64,000 bases of DNA from Timema cristinae (lineage: Eukaryota > Arthropoda > Insecta > Phasmatodea > Timematidae). The stretch spans positions 1,437,830 through 1,501,829 of the forward strand of contig JBCFYV010001001.1 in NCBI GenBank assembly GCA_039000515.1, written 5' to 3'. Below are positions 35,735 to 48,247 of this stretch, piece after piece; positions within the stretch are counted from its first letter, which is position 1, and each line of letters opens with the position of its first letter. Made by a program: the position numbers and the translations under genes. Under the pieces are notes generated by a model. The model saw only the letters and a list, made by a program, of their open reading frames with translations, was not told the DNA's origin and ran no database searches.

Positions 35735-36125
35735 GGGGATTGGATACTGAACTCTTCATTATGTCATCAATCTTGAGATTAATTTTCTGGTGTACTGTGC
35801 TAACGTTTCTTTGCTGTAGCCTATACCTTTCCTAAGTTCCCTTTCTTCAATGGCTTTTCTTAGTTAGCACTTCTAAAAAGCATAAATAATAGCTTTCGCT
35901 ATTTGATTCACTTCTTTATTTGATAACATCTCTATCTATGATAATTGCAACATTCTTTTGTACCACCACATTTCAAAAGAGTCTAATTGTTTATTTCACT
36001 TGTGCCAATGGTCCATGTTTCGCATCCATAAAGTGCAAGGCTCCAAACATATGCCATTATGAACATTTTCCTGATTTCCAAATGTATGCTATTTGAGATT
36101 AGTTATGTCTTCTTGTTTTTAGAAA
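35735..36125 (-). pseudogene. LINE reverse-transcriptase C-terminal fragment
   Basis: Minus-strand reading gives EIRKMFIMAYVWSLALYG and CETWTIG, then after a frame break MWWYKRMLQLS. The motif (A/S)LYG(C/S)ETWT followed by MW-W-RM is a hallmark of the C-terminal part of many LINE RTs. Several stops; no active element. Confidence 0.8.
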
Positions 36126-36130
36126 GCTTT

Positions 36131-36190
36131 CTTTGCCTCCGCTCAGTGGCACACCCGTGTAGGGGGGAAGGAAGGGGGGCAAATGAGGCA
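36131..36190. mobile_element. Possible hAT-like terminus
   Basis: ctcagtggcacacccgtgta followed by a G-rich run looks like a CAGTGG-type hAT end. No partner end was found. Confidence 0.25.
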
Positions 36191-36432
36191 GTACCCACCC
36201 TCTCCCGGACCCAAATAATGTTAATAAATGCTTAAAATACATCAAATTGAACTATAAAATCTAGCATTGAAGATGTGTTAAATCAATTCAATCTACATTT
36301 AAGTCTAATAACCAACTAACTTCGACAATTTTCCAAGCGAAGACCACTCTAAATAATCACTTTTGATATCAGCTTTTTATCAAACAAGGATGTAGTTAAA
36401 CTGAGAAATGTTGTCTTTTTTTTGTGTGTGTG

Positions 36433-36722
36433 GGTGACCTGGCGGTCTAGGGGTAAGGTGTCATACTTCTCTGTTGGGGGTTCGGGGTTCAATCCTCGGT
36501 CCCGGCACAGATTTATCCGATTGCCAAATCCTTCCTTCACCTCTGACAAGACGTGTATTAATCACAACTTGTGAATGTGTGGAATGACAGGCCTCCACCG
36601 TGGTTCGGATTCCACGTTAAACTATAGGTCCTTCATTTCATCTCACAATCACCCTACTATTACACATTAGCGTAAGTGCATATAACCAGAATGGGTAGTA
36701 AGACTCGGTGCTAATAATAATA
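36433..36722 (+). mobile_element. SINE-A copy, full length
   Basis: Head ggtgacctggcggtctaggg, B-box-like GGGGTTCAATCCTC, body gtgtggaatgacaggcctcc and ggttcggattccacgttaaa, tail with accagaatgggtagtaagac and (TAA)n. The cytosine-rich hairpin arm is mutated in this copy. Confidence 0.9.
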
Positions 36723-37363
36723 ACAAGTGTTAATCATTTAATGTTGTAAAATACCCCTCTTATAGTATTCTTTAAAACTGGGATGCACATCAGCATTCTC
36801 CTCGTCTTTACATATTTGTCATATTTCATCACCCTCAGTGTCTTATAGCTGCAAATGATGTAACAAAGCATTGTTTTCTTTTATTGCGACAAAATAATAT
36901 TACATTCAGAGAGCAATGATCACACACAACTGACGCATTTAATAAAACAGCACTGGCAGCTTGGATCGCATGCAGAGGCTACATATGATGGCCATCTGTA
37001 AGAAAATGTACCTTAGTGCTTTGGTAGCTAAGCCCCAACATAATTAAAAGATAAAATTAAAAACAATCAAACCCCAGGTCATTAGTTTAAAACATTTAAC
37101 TGAAGGTGTTAATGTTATAATAAATGCATTTATCAAAAAAATTGTTAACAACTAGGCATTATTTATATTTTATATTATTCTTTTATAATCTTATTTCCTC
37201 CTATGTTTAAACGCTTTTCCAAAATTCAGATTTGAATTAAAGATTTGGCACTCGATGGATAAAATGATGATTTACATTTGTAAAATAATGTATTGACCAT
37301 CTCTAAATATAATATAAACATACCGACACACTGGTCACACATATGAGATGTAACTTGGATTAC
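36723..37363. other. AT-rich region, nothing recognised
   Basis: No exon-like sequence and no repeat family recognised. Confidence 0.5.
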
Positions 37364-37598
37364 TTAGTTTCTGTGCCTTCTTATAGCTCACTTCATCAGA
37401 CAAAGTGACACGCTGGTTCGAGTTGCTGCAGGCCCCACTATCTCGCCCTGAGAGCGGCTTTGTAGACTGCCCCAACGAGGAACTGGATGTGTCTGAGGGG
37501 ACAGAGTCCCTCCTCAACAGACTTCGTATCCGCAAGCGTCGCAAGATACTTGGTCTACGCCTGGGACGAGTTTCCACCTTCTGACTCACACAGCAGGT
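37364..37598 (-). CDS. Candidate internal exon of an unidentified basic, Ser-rich protein
   Basis: Minus-strand exon candidate of 78 codons plus 1 nt. The acceptor AG coincides with an in-frame TAG (cccctag|ACCTGC), and a donor-like CTAA|GTAATC ends it in phase 1. The peptide runs SQKVETRPRRRPSILRRL, RIRSLLRRDSVPSDTSSSS, KPLSGRDSGACSNSNQ and RVTLSDEVSYKKAQKL. It is Arg-rich first and Ser-rich later, with RRPS and RRDS sites that fit basophilic-kinase consensus motifs. GC is near 55% in a 30% background and codons favour C/G at third positions, which argues for selection. I do not recognise the protein. No partner exons are visible within the window, so they would lie tens of kilobases away or outside it. 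The upstream pyrimidine tract is poor. Confidence 0.45.
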
Positions 37599-37756
37599 CT
37601 AGGGGATCCTTACTACTAGACAGTTTGTCAACAGGTTGTTAATGGTGCCATCTTCTTGAAAGGGAAATATCTTCACACTATTATATTTATTTTTGGGATG
37701 GAAGTTCTGAAGGTTCACAACCACTAAAACATTTATAATTTATCTTAAATTAATGT

Positions 37757-38038
37757 CAACATCGGTGGCCTTGGGGTAAATTGTTTGCCACAGGACCCGA
37801 TGCTCGTGGGCTCAAACTTAGCCGGGGTCGATGGATTTTCTTGAGTGATAAAAATCTGTAGCACAACTTCCTTCGGAGGGGAAGTAAAGCTGTCGGTCCC
37901 ATGTCGATTTTGGCATGTAAAAAAAACCTTGGGTACAAGTGAAAATATTTTTCCCAGCAAAATTGTTAGGCCCTTTCGTTCTTGCTCAGAAATTCTTGTG
38001 TACTGGTATAATCAGTTGGTTAAGAAAAGTGCACGTTA
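37757..38038 (+). mobile_element. SINE-C copy
   Basis: Collinear with 45130-45415. tRNA-like head (atcggtggccttggggtaaa), B-box-like GGGCTCAAACTTAG, then gtcgatggattttctt, ggtcccatgtcgatttt, ttaggccctttcgttctt and the end tataatcagttggtta. The tail differs from SINE-A and SINE-B. Confidence 0.8.
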
Positions 38039-39474
38039 AATATTTCAAATAAATAAAAATAAATTGATCTCAAAATTGCGATATTTCAGGTGAAAAGTCA
38101 TTGAAAATGAACTGATTTCTACTTTTCCCAATATATATATTTAATTATTATCAAACTAAAAAATTAAGGCATAAATCCTACATGGACATGTTATTAGCTT
38201 TCAACTTCATTTTGGTTTGATTTCTGGATAGTTTCAATGAGTCATCGGTCCGATAGATGGCCCCCTAAATAGTATGGTTCTGGTATTTTATGTGGCTTGG
38301 TGTTATTTACAAGGACTTACATATTAAGCTCACTGGTGCATTCTTTAATTTGATTCTGATCATCACAATTAACATATTTTCAAAGGACAAAGGAAATTAA
38401 GGTACTAAATCACTTTTATTACTTCTTATACTAAAGAGAATAGGTACCTTAACTGTAGAAATAGCATCATTTAATATTGTAGCAGCATATAGATGAAGAC
38501 TCTTGAAAACAGAGGTCAATTTTAACATAAGCCTACTTTTTTTTAATGTGTTTCATTACTGGAAAAGAACAAGTCATCACTTTCTTGATTTTATTGGTAA
38601 ATTAGGTATGTTTTCAAAGTAAACTTGATCCGTTTTTAAAATTTACTTTTGTATTTATTTAATTTTATCATTTGAGAATAATTCAGACAGGCTTACAAAA
38701 AATAATTATTCTTAATCCAAACATTTTTTTCCATGCCTAGAAATATATTTGTACTGGTAATGAAGTTACTAGAACAAAAATTAATAAACAAAAACATTTT
38801 TACACTAAGGTCCAAAGAACAGATGTTAAATAAGTTATAGATAATTGCTACAATCATAATAGTAATGATAATGATGATAGTTTATAATAAAAATAAGCTA
38901 AACCAAATACACATAAAAACACAAAAAATGACATGGAAAAAGTAGAGATAGATACAGATATATTACAGATAAAAAATATTGTAAAGAATCCTGTAAAACA
39001 AAGCTTCAAATCATCCATCATGCCAATATAAAAACAAACTTTTTTACTTTTTTTTTTAAATACAGTGCTACCATCACTGTATAGCCCCCTCCCTCTTTTT
39101 ATCCTCTCTCCTATTTTCATCTCATTCCTCTTTCCTTAACCCCCTCCTCCTCGCCCCCTTCACCAACCCCACTTTCCCTCCAACGACTATATAATATACT
39201 ATCGACATTTTTATGAAGAATAAATTAAATTTTCAAAATAAAATATAGCCTATGTTACTCGCTGATAATGTAGCTTTATATTGGTGAAAGAATTTTTTAA
39301 TCGGTCCAGTAGTTTTTGAGTTTATCCATTACAAACAAAAAATAAAATCTTTCCTCTTTATAATATTATTATAGAAAATGGAATATAGTAAAAATATTGT
39401 TAATTTATGTGAAACACATTATGAGCTTAGTTTAAAGTAATTCTATCATACACATGCACACGTGCACCAATACA

Positions 39475-39515
<41 letters not shown>

Positions 39516-39540
39516 AAAGTATTATCATGTCTCACGACTG
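38039..39540. other. AT-rich region with a (CA)n run
   Basis: No gene seen. A pyrimidine-rich patch lies at 39080-39180, and a (CA)n microsatellite at 39477-39513. Confidence 0.55.
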
Positions 39541-39558
39541 AGCTCCCACATGCAGATT

Positions 39559-40208
39559 AAGCCAGTCACATTACAAATGCAACGATTTGTTGTGAGGCAA
39601 ATGTTGCATTACATTGCATTTGGTGTGATAAATAACCTCACAGTGAGACATTTTGATTCACAACTCGAACATATTTTACAATTTATTACCAGTTGTAATT
39701 GAGATCTCATAGAATTGATTACAGTGTTTTGTAGGTTGTTGTGCAGTTATTTTTTGAAGTTAGTGGGTTGCGAAGAATATAGCAAGTGAAATAGATGTAG
39801 ATGCTCTTTTGTGGCAAATCATTCTATTATTGAACGAGAAAGAGGTTATTGGGTTCACCCAATCAATAAAAAGAGAGATATTTCTAGTCTCATTACAGAA
39901 CTTAGAAAATACCCAGAAAAGTTTTACAATTATTGTCTGCATATTCCATTATTTCCACAACTGCACAGTCTATATAACACACTGTCAAGGCTGTAAGGAA
40001 CATATGGAGCATGTTCTCGTGCATAAGCAGTTTGAAATGTCTCTAAGTATATTTGTTGCGAGGCATCGGTCAGATCAGCATTGCCTTTTGTTGCAAAGCG
40101 CTGTGTAGCAATGTTGCAACCAGTGTGTGGCACTCCATTTGATGTTATGGCAACCGACATAGCTTCAACACATTGCAGCATATTGCAACAAAATGTTGCA
40201 TTTGGTAT
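39559..40208 (+). mobile_element. PIF/Harbinger-like non-autonomous element
   Basis: Ends are inverted: GCCAGTCACATTACAAATGC then AACGATTTGTTG on the left, and the reverse complement of the right end GGCCCCATACCAAATGCAAC then ATTTTGTTG. The interior keeps a short piece of transposase: in one frame (39811-39996) GYWVHPINKKRDIS followed by ITELRKYPEKFYNYC, matching the Y-W-V-(H/R)-P-I-N-x-(R/K)-R and E-L-R-x-(D/Y)-P-x-K-F blocks near the N-terminus of PIF/Harbinger nucleases. The catalytic DDE core is missing, so it depends on a partner transposase elsewhere. Confidence 0.75.
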
Positions 40209-41372
40209 GGGGCCAACTTTATTTGCACGTTTTACCTTGTAACTGTTCAGTTTTAGTTTATTTATATCATTGGTTAGGATATTCCACGAATAAGAAGATG
40301 AAACAGTGAAAGAATTTGATATTTATTGGAATTATGAAGAGGAATAAGTAAAGTTGAGTTTTCTTTTGAACAGAATGTGAAATAAGTACCAATGAGTCAA
40401 TGGTATGTTTAAGAAAAGATAGTCTTCTATTATTTATTTTTTCGCGTGCCTTTATTCTACACCAACCCCTACTACCCAAGACAAACTGTCTAAGTAAAAC
40501 AATTTTACTTTTGTGCCAATTGTAATTTGTGATGTTTCAACTTTAAACTAGCGGTCACACTAAATTCAGCTTAAGTTATGTCTTTATGCAGGAAAATTAT
40601 TATTTTCTATCGAAGAATAAAACTTTTGTCTAGGTTATTGTAACAATTTGTGTGCATACAAGTATGATATACTTTAGTTTCTAATAATGAATGTTGTGTG
40701 TGACTGCTAGTTTTGTATACCAAGGTTTCTTTGTCGAGACTATGACAATGGTTTTGAGAGAAATCTTGATGAAGCTTTCCTGGGAATCACAAGTCTGACT
40801 AGAATAATTGTGCAAACAGGGTTTGTTTTCTAGCAAATATATTTCATTTGAAAGTTTTCATGTGATGTGTTAAAAAGATTATGAACCAAGGATTCTGATT
40901 TAATGTGTTGTTCCATATGAAGTTCATTATATTCACTATGTAAACTAGAGTAGCCAAACTTAACCTTTTGGAGGTCAAATTACTTAGATCTTCTTAACAG
41001 AACTTAAGTTGCTAGTTAGTTAGTTCTAATTTATATTACCTTTATTGTTTGTGATTTAGTCATAGTCAATGTTTTATTCTAAATAATTTGAAGTAATTAT
41101 TGAATTAAATCTTAACTAAAGAGCACAACAAGCTTTGCATGAAAGAAAATGAAAAACATATTTCATGCTATACATCACAAGCTGCCATTTTATTAGTTTT
41201 ATATCTTTTTATATTGTTTTGAATAATCATTCCATTTTTTGACTCAAAAGACAGCGTGAGGTGTGACAGTATCAAGTGCTACAAATTGTAGAAGATTAAA
41301 ATTAGAGGAAATATATTTTGTTTAGCATAATACACTAAATACATACAATAAGAATGCACTCAGGAATAGTGG
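40209..41372. other. AT-rich region, nothing recognised
   Basis: Only a short agcggtcacactaaatt motif near 40552, reminiscent of Harbinger-type ends, stands out. Confidence 0.5.
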
Positions 41373-41535
41373 TTGGTGTACTGAGAAGGGTTTTCCTTAA
41401 ATGGTTCTCCACTCTCCCTCTACAAAAATGTGGAAACAATTCCTCTAAAATCAAATGTCATCATCCCTAACACATTAACTTAATTAGTACAGATGTGTAT
41501 ATCCATAAAGGGTAGTGAGATGCTGTGATATATTA
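41373..41535 (+). mobile_element. SINE-B 3' fragment
   Basis: ttccttaaatggttctccac, ctccctctacaaaaatg, tcatccctaacacatta and the worn tail gggtagtgagatgctgtgat. Confidence 0.65.
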
Positions 41536-42439
41536 AACAAATGTATATGACTAGCAGAAGTACTCATGTTGCCCAAGATAACCACACAATGGATTGCGTG
41601 GCTACCCCTGGCAACGCTTTTATTTGCTTCAAACATAAAAAAATTCTTAATTTTATTTCTACTGGCTCTTTTTTTTTAATTAGTTAGGAAAAATCAAATT
41701 CAAATTTTAAAATTATGGCTTTGAGGTGCATATGTTTATGCAAAAAGGCTACTGAATTTTAAATGTCGACTCTTTGCATGTAGTAGATATTGTGCATTGC
41801 TCATGACAGACAGACAAACTCTTTATTACATTAATATAGACTGACAGTGTCAATGTTTAGCATTAATTATTTTCCACCAATCACTACAGAGTGTAAGTTT
41901 AGGATGATGTCTCTCCCCTGTTATAACACATTTTTATATTTTTTAGAAGATAAATGTTTGATACAATTTCTAAATAAAGTGCAGAAGGAATGAGAAAAGA
42001 CTGCTAATTTTAATCATAAAATAATGTTTTAATATTTAACTTAAGATTATAATACGATACAAATATATAACCAAGCATTGTATTATTTTATTATAACTAT
42101 ATTTGTGTGTATAGCCATACATGACAGTTAATTATAAGATGTTTGATGTTTAAAAGTACTAATATTTTTCTGCAAAACAGTTGACTTTAGATTTATATAA
42201 TAATGTATTGATGTTGATGTATGTTACTATGAAATCAAATGTTAAAAATGCATGCTATGTTCTCAACGTGTTTGCATTACTAACTCTTATTTTTCTCTAT
42301 TCAGGAAGTCACTTTCTACATCCACCAGACTGTGTGTTTGGTTAGCAAAATACATAATAGATTTTTAAACAAATGTAATTGTGGTCAATAATGGAAAATT
42401 ATATTGGAAAATGATAGCTTACACTCCACAAGTATAGAA

Positions 42440-42655
42440 TAGTCCAATTTTCAGAGGAAGAGCCTTTTGAAAAACACTTTTTTTCCTGCCAAAATTGGTA
42501 ACATTTTACTATTTTATCTCTGTTACCTATAGGTATTGATAATATCTATCAAACGTGACAGCTGAAGATCACATGACTTGGTGTGAAAGTATAGCTAGTG
42601 ACTTTTCTAACTGCCAGATAGGCCCTTCCTATGAAAATTGGACTCTGGCTATAAA
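42440..42655. mobile_element. Palindromic Tc1/mariner-like MITE, complete
   Basis: Left end tAGTCCAATTTTCAGAGGAA and right end CCTTCCTATGAAAATTGGAC are inverted repeats. With the outer TAGCCAGAGTCC on the right, the consensus terminus is TA-GC-Y-A-S-AGTCC, compatible with a TA target. About 205 bp, with an interior of TTGATAATATCTATCAA-type palindromes. Related or partial copies: 711-990, 2300-2336, 5075-5225, 17103-17215, 22545-22700, 56135-56305, 57673-58055. Confidence 0.75.
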
Positions 42656-45129
42656 AGAAAACCTAGGAGAGAATTTTCAAGTGTGGATACATTTGATTTC
42701 TTGTTTTTAAACAATTAATTTGAATTTGAATTTTCATCACAGATAAAACTGTTCTTTAAATATTTAACTATGTTAGGACTTGGCCAAATCTTAAAAAAAA
42801 AAAAAAAAAAGTATTTACATTACAACTCATTTATCTTTAATGTTAGCATAAATTATTATCATGGTATTATGTTTCGCAAAGCTAATTTTCAGTTAGGTTT
42901 ATTCTCTAATCTGTTATTTATATTTTAAATATTAAATTTTGTGTAAAAGTATTATTAGTTAATTATTATCATTACAAACTCCAGTGTTATTTTTTTCATG
43001 TTACTCCAAGAAAAAAAATATATTTCTGGATAAATTACAAGCTTTGGTGAGTTTTAACTAGGTTCACATACATGTTTTTGTTACAAAAACATGCACATTT
43101 GTGAAATTGGAATACATTTTTAAAAGGGTTTATTTTTTAGTGTTTATTTGCTTATTAACTTAAACAACATAGTGCATTATATTTTAAGTAAGACTATTTA
43201 TTAATTAAATAAATACACATTTTAGTAAAAGTAGGTAATTAAATATTTGGCATTGAAAGATTGTAAGGTCTTAACTAGCTAGGTATATATTAAAAATATT
43301 TAGTATTTTTCACATAAGGAAAGTAAAGTGCTGTAAACAAATATTTTTTTAAATACATGTTTGAAGACTCATTTTTAAGAATATCATTAGTGTAATTGAA
43401 TAACCAGTACAGTACTTAATGAAATATCAAATAACTTTTGAAAAATGTAATCAATTACATTATACAAGTTCAATTAAGTATACACAATGGCAAGGGCTCA
43501 GAAAGAGGGAGAGTTTGGGGGTTCCAGAGCCCCCTAGAAAAATTAGCCTTCTCTGCGCTTGATAGGGGCTCAGTAACTGCAATGTCATTACAAAAAGGTC
43601 ATCGTAGAGGCTGAGAAGCGCACCCCATCCTTTTACATTCCCCAAGTGTTTACTTTGATAAAGTAAACAAATATTTACACGCTAGTGTCTTTTCATAAAT
43701 GTGAATTTTCCTTAAGTTTGTTTAGTAGACTACATGCTTAGACATTCTCTAACCACTAAGTAATTAATAAATGTTATTCTAAGTTTTGTTTTATAAACAT
43801 ACTTAATCATTTGCATCACTTAATAATATGAGCTTTGCATATTTAAAAAACAGATGGCTTTTTTTTAACATAAATCAGCCAGGTTTAAAACAGTAATGAG
43901 CCATAACCCGTAGAAAGATATTTTCAAGTGAATAAAGTGAGAAAGTAAGGTTGATGATTAATTACTAGGCTTATGTAACAACCCTAGTATCTGTACAGCA
44001 TTTTAATTAGTAAAACTTATTTTTTATATATTCCCAGCAGCTGTAACTTTAGATAAATAGTACGGATGTGCAAAGCTCTAAAAAAAATTTACTTTGCTTC
44101 AGATATTTGTTGACTTAAACTTCACTTTGATTTCAGCTTCGACATTTACAAGGTTCACCAATATAAATAATGACAGCCAAAATATAGGTTTAGTGTTTTC
44201 TCCATTTTTGCTGTTCTGAACACGACAAAAGTGTATGGTAATTGAATAACATGTTAAAAAAGTAACATAATTTATACATTTTTAATCAAATTTGTATATT
44301 TCTGCAATAAAACATTTTTATTTAGTATTTAGTTTCTAAAGTTATATAAATATGCACTGTATGATATATTTTTTAACATAAAACAATTTTTATCAAATAT
44401 CCAAAACTCAATTCGGCTTCGAAAATATTTCATATTTTTATTTGACTTACTTCAAACACCCTAATAAACAGTATCAATAACTAATAGATATTCATACAAG
44501 TGTTTAACATTGACTGCAAAAAAATAAGTTTGTTCTCTCTAATCTACCCTGCATCCCATGTTTTAACATACGTTAGGGCAAAGAAAGGCATAAAAAAAAG
44601 TGTGACACACAAAAATCAAACCCAGTCCAAATAGCATTTTTGAGTCATTCAGGGTTCAAAATAATCCCTCTTTATTTGAACCTCCCTACTTGCAAATATT
44701 TACCAGAGTCCTTGGCTACATACAAAGCTATTTGTATGAATGTAACAAACACCTAAATATTTCTAACATTATGTGAATTATATGTTTGTTTCTGAAGAGT
44801 TTTATTTATCACTGAATGAAATGTCTGGTTTCTTCATACAAAACCTCGTTATAGAGGCTAGTAATGCATGTGTTTTAAATAATTAAGTGTTGGTTTTAAA
44901 TTAAATAATGATACATTTTTAAGGCATTTCCATCTCCAAAGAAAGATGAGTATTGTATGAATTATGTAGGTACTTAAAATAATAAACTTTTTCTAACAAA
45001 TTAATAGAGTTGGATTTATCTCCTTGTTTTAAACTTTTAAGTATTTAATATGAGAGTAAAAATACATGTATTTGTCTGTGTGAATGTTTAAATACTATAA
45101 TTAATAATATTGATGTCCATAGGCGCATA
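42656..45129. other. AT-rich region, no gene seen
   Basis: Nothing coding. 43487-43640 has a GC-richer patch (gggctcagaaagagggaga ... gcgcttgataggggctcagt) with the feel of transposon debris. Confidence 0.5.
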
Positions 45130-45415
45130 ATTGACCTCGATGGTCTTGGAGTAAAGTGCTTGACTCAGGGCCAATATTTGTGGGTTCAAACCCAGCCGAG
45201 GTCGATGAATTTTTCTTGGACTATAAAAATCAGTAGAACAACTTTTTTCAAAGGTTAAGTACATTCATCGGTCTCATGTCGATTTTACATGTAAAAGAAC
45301 CCTATAAGGTAAGTGAAAATACATTTCCTGGCAAAATTGGTAGGCCCTTTCAATCTCTCTCATAGAAATTCTCATGCGCTGATATGATCAGTTGGTTTAG
45401 ATTTAAAAAAGTGCA
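45130..45415 (+). mobile_element. SINE-C copy
   Basis: Collinear with 37757-38038: tgacctcgatggtcttggag, B-box-like GGGTTCAAACCCAG, ccgaggtcgatgaatt, ggtctcatgtcgatttt, gtaggccctttcaat and tgatatgatcagttggttta. Confidence 0.8.
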
Positions 45416-46012
45416 TAATATACATACACTAAAACAATATTACCTAAGGATCATTTCTTCATTTGATTTTCATAACTTTGCTTTAGTATTGTATCTTAGA
45501 GGGGCTCAGATATTTTTATCTTTAAAAAATGATAACACTGGCATAAAATATGTGCAGGATTTTGTTAAACTTTTCATAGTGTCTACCTTGATACTAGGGA
45601 TGGACATACTGAATCCTTAAAAATATCTAATTTTGAAGAATTTAAAAGAACTTCCATTTTAAAATTAGATAAAAATAAAATTAATTCAATTTTTTTAGAG
45701 GTTTTCATATTATTATAATTATAACGTAAACCTAACAACCAGACCCCAGACCATTAATATAATACTTATTGCTAACTAAATCATATTGGAAGAATACAAG
45801 TCATAACAATGAGAAATTTATTTTCTCATTCGTTTAACATTTTGATCCAGATTTTTGGATTTGTAGGTAAAATAAATATTAACACAAATCATAATATTTA
45901 AAAAACAGAAACACAATAAGATCAGTTATAGAGATAGATGATTAGAGATTCCCACTATAGTTAGGGAGAGCTGATTGTAAATTTCCACCAAACTATCACT
46001 AGCAACTCTTAA

Positions 46013-46812
46013 CAGCGGCAGCTCATGTATAGGCACTGCGGAACTGCAGCACCCCCTATTTTCACTTGATATTATCGATTAAATTTAATATAATGAATCC
46101 TTTTTTCTTTAATTTTTTTTTTAGTACAATATATATTCCTTAAGCTTAATGTCAGTACTTCAGTAGCCATCCCCCAGTTTATGAAAAATATACATAAATC
46201 CTTTGTATGAACTGTGCGCTTCACAGTGCCAGCAAATTGGTGTTTAACTGTTGTGAACATGCACACATAGGAGGGGTGGGGAGGAAGGCGGGACTTCCAG
46301 GTAAAGAGAGCAGTGTTGCTCTCGCAGTGCTGGTTCTGGCGTGATTGTGGAAGTTTTTTTTTACTTAGGGTGTGTTGTTATTAAAAACGTGTACCATAGT
46401 CTTGAATGTGATAAAGTGTAGAAGAGTGTAAAATTAGATTATTATTATTATGCTTCCAGCTTTTTTTTTTTCGGTTCTTTTATTTAACAGGAAGACTAAA
46501 TGCGCTTGTAGTACTTTCAATGGAGAAAAATTTCCTCAATTGTCATCCAGAGATCAAGGAGAAATTTATTTAACTTTTTGCACAAATTAAAACAAGAAGA
46601 ATGGATTTCTTTTTAAATGAATAGATCAAGCTTGAACTGTAACAATTTAAGTTAAAGTAAGTAAAAAAGTTTGTTTTTTTGTTAATATTTTATCAAGATC
46701 CGGAATAAATTTTCTTACTCTACATGTTTTTTTCCTTTTACACAATTTTAAAATAAAGGCAAACATTTTCTTGAACAGCACCCCACTAATTTTAGCTATG
46801 AGCCGCCACTTA
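46013..46812. mobile_element. hAT-like non-autonomous element, about 800 bp
   Basis: Left end CAGCGGCAGCTCATG and right end TATGAGCCGCCACT are imperfect inverted repeats of the CAGTGGCGGCTCATG type. gcagcaccccctatttt (left) and cagcaccccactaatttt (right) are also similar but in direct order. No transposase seen. A similar single terminus, CAGTGGTGGCTCGTG, occurs at 6926-6940. Confidence 0.5.
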
Positions 46813-47039
46813 ACTATAACTAAACTAAACAGAGATAAAGTAGAGTGGTAAGAACCACAACATGCAATATATTATGTAGTTAAAAACCTGTAGAATGTAT
46901 TTTGTGATTACTAACCGCCAACGATCAAAGTTCTTGTGTAAGAATTGCCAACTTGCAAATATCCTATTTTGTTGATTACCACCTATATGCAAATTCCATA
47001 TGCTGTTAGTGATCAATAACATTCACTCTATACTAAAAT

Positions 47040-47400
47040 AAAAAATTTGAGAATGTTTTAGAACAACATATTGAGAAAGATTATTGGACCTAAGATGGAT
47101 GAACAAACAGGAAAATGGAGCATGTTACACATTAAGGAACTCAATGGTTTGTATGCATCTCCAAATATATTAAGGATAATCAAGGCACACAGGATGAGAT
47201 GGGGTGGTCCTGTAGTGCGTATAAGTTATAACAGGCTTGTACACAACATTTTAGTTGGGAAACCTGAAGCTACATGTTCCTTTGGTACCCCGAGACATTG
47301 ATGGGGATAATATTAAAATTGATAAAAGGTTGTGTGTCAGGTTAGGGATTGGATGTAGGTTTTTTGGATAGGGTTGAATGGTGAGCTTACTTTCTGGCTG
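47040..47400 (+). pseudogene. LINE reverse-transcriptase C-terminal fragment
   Basis: Frame at 47071-47301 reads MRKIIGPKMDEQTGKWSM, HIKELNGLYASPNILRII, KAHRMRWGGPVVRI and LVGKPEATCSFGTPR. This is the C-terminal region of craniofacial-development-protein-2-like LINE endonuclease/RT proteins: RR-I-x-GP, EL..LY..P-x-I, K..R-x-RW-x-GH(V/L)-x-R and GKPEG-R-x-x-GRPR, here with GH changed to GP and the GRPR changed to GTPR. A stop follows, and the rest is missing. Confidence 0.85.
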
Positions 47401-48247
47401 CAATGAACGTTCGGGTTTCTTGAGACCAGAGAGTTAGTTATTTCTCTATGTTTAGTTAGATCATCATAGTAATGGCCTTTTAATAGGTATTAAAAGTGAA
47501 CTAACTAAAGGGTACCTCCTTGACTTATTGCTTGTCAATCTGGTCACAATATGTATCTTTGTCTAAAGTGACAACTAAAAATTACACATCTCGACATTAA
47601 TCCACAATGTAGTTACAGTGACTATTCAAGTTACTAGTTAATAGCATACTTTACCAGTCAGCATAAGGATTCTGGATTATATTTCTGAAGAAAAGTTTGA
47701 AAAAGTATAATGTATAGTTAGACACCATTTACCAAGTAGCTGGTGGCAGGTTTATGTGCTCTGGGGTGTGTAAGTAGCACAGCCACCCAAGGCCTCGCAA
47801 TTTGGAGGTCCTTGGGCTTGCTTAAGTGTTAGAGAGGGGGGGAAAAAAATTGGGGTGAGAAATTTTTGCATGCGCGCTCCTATTGTAGGCTCCCTCTATG
47901 GGTGATTCTAGCAAATATTGTAGAGTATAAAAACATAAACATGTGGTTCGATTTATTGAACGAGTGAAGTAAGTTCTCCATGTTAACTCCACTGATTTGC
48001 GTCTGTCTGTCTGCCTGCGGTGGATATATCTCCTGCTTACTTTTGAACGTATTAACCGATTTAACTCAAATGTAGCGCTACTTGTCCGGCTGTGCTCATA
48101 TTCACATTAAATGAGGCAGGAATGTAGATGGCATATACCTGCATTTTATGGAGTGAGAGGGGGAAACTATTAAAAAAACACCTTCAGTACATCCGGCCGT
48201 AATGTGAGCCTCCACCTCCCTATAACCGACAACACAAACCAGAAGCG

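Noticed and set aside
39454..39702. Open frame starting with a His-Thr repeat
   Set aside because: It is translated (CA)n microsatellite followed by a Harbinger-like element end.
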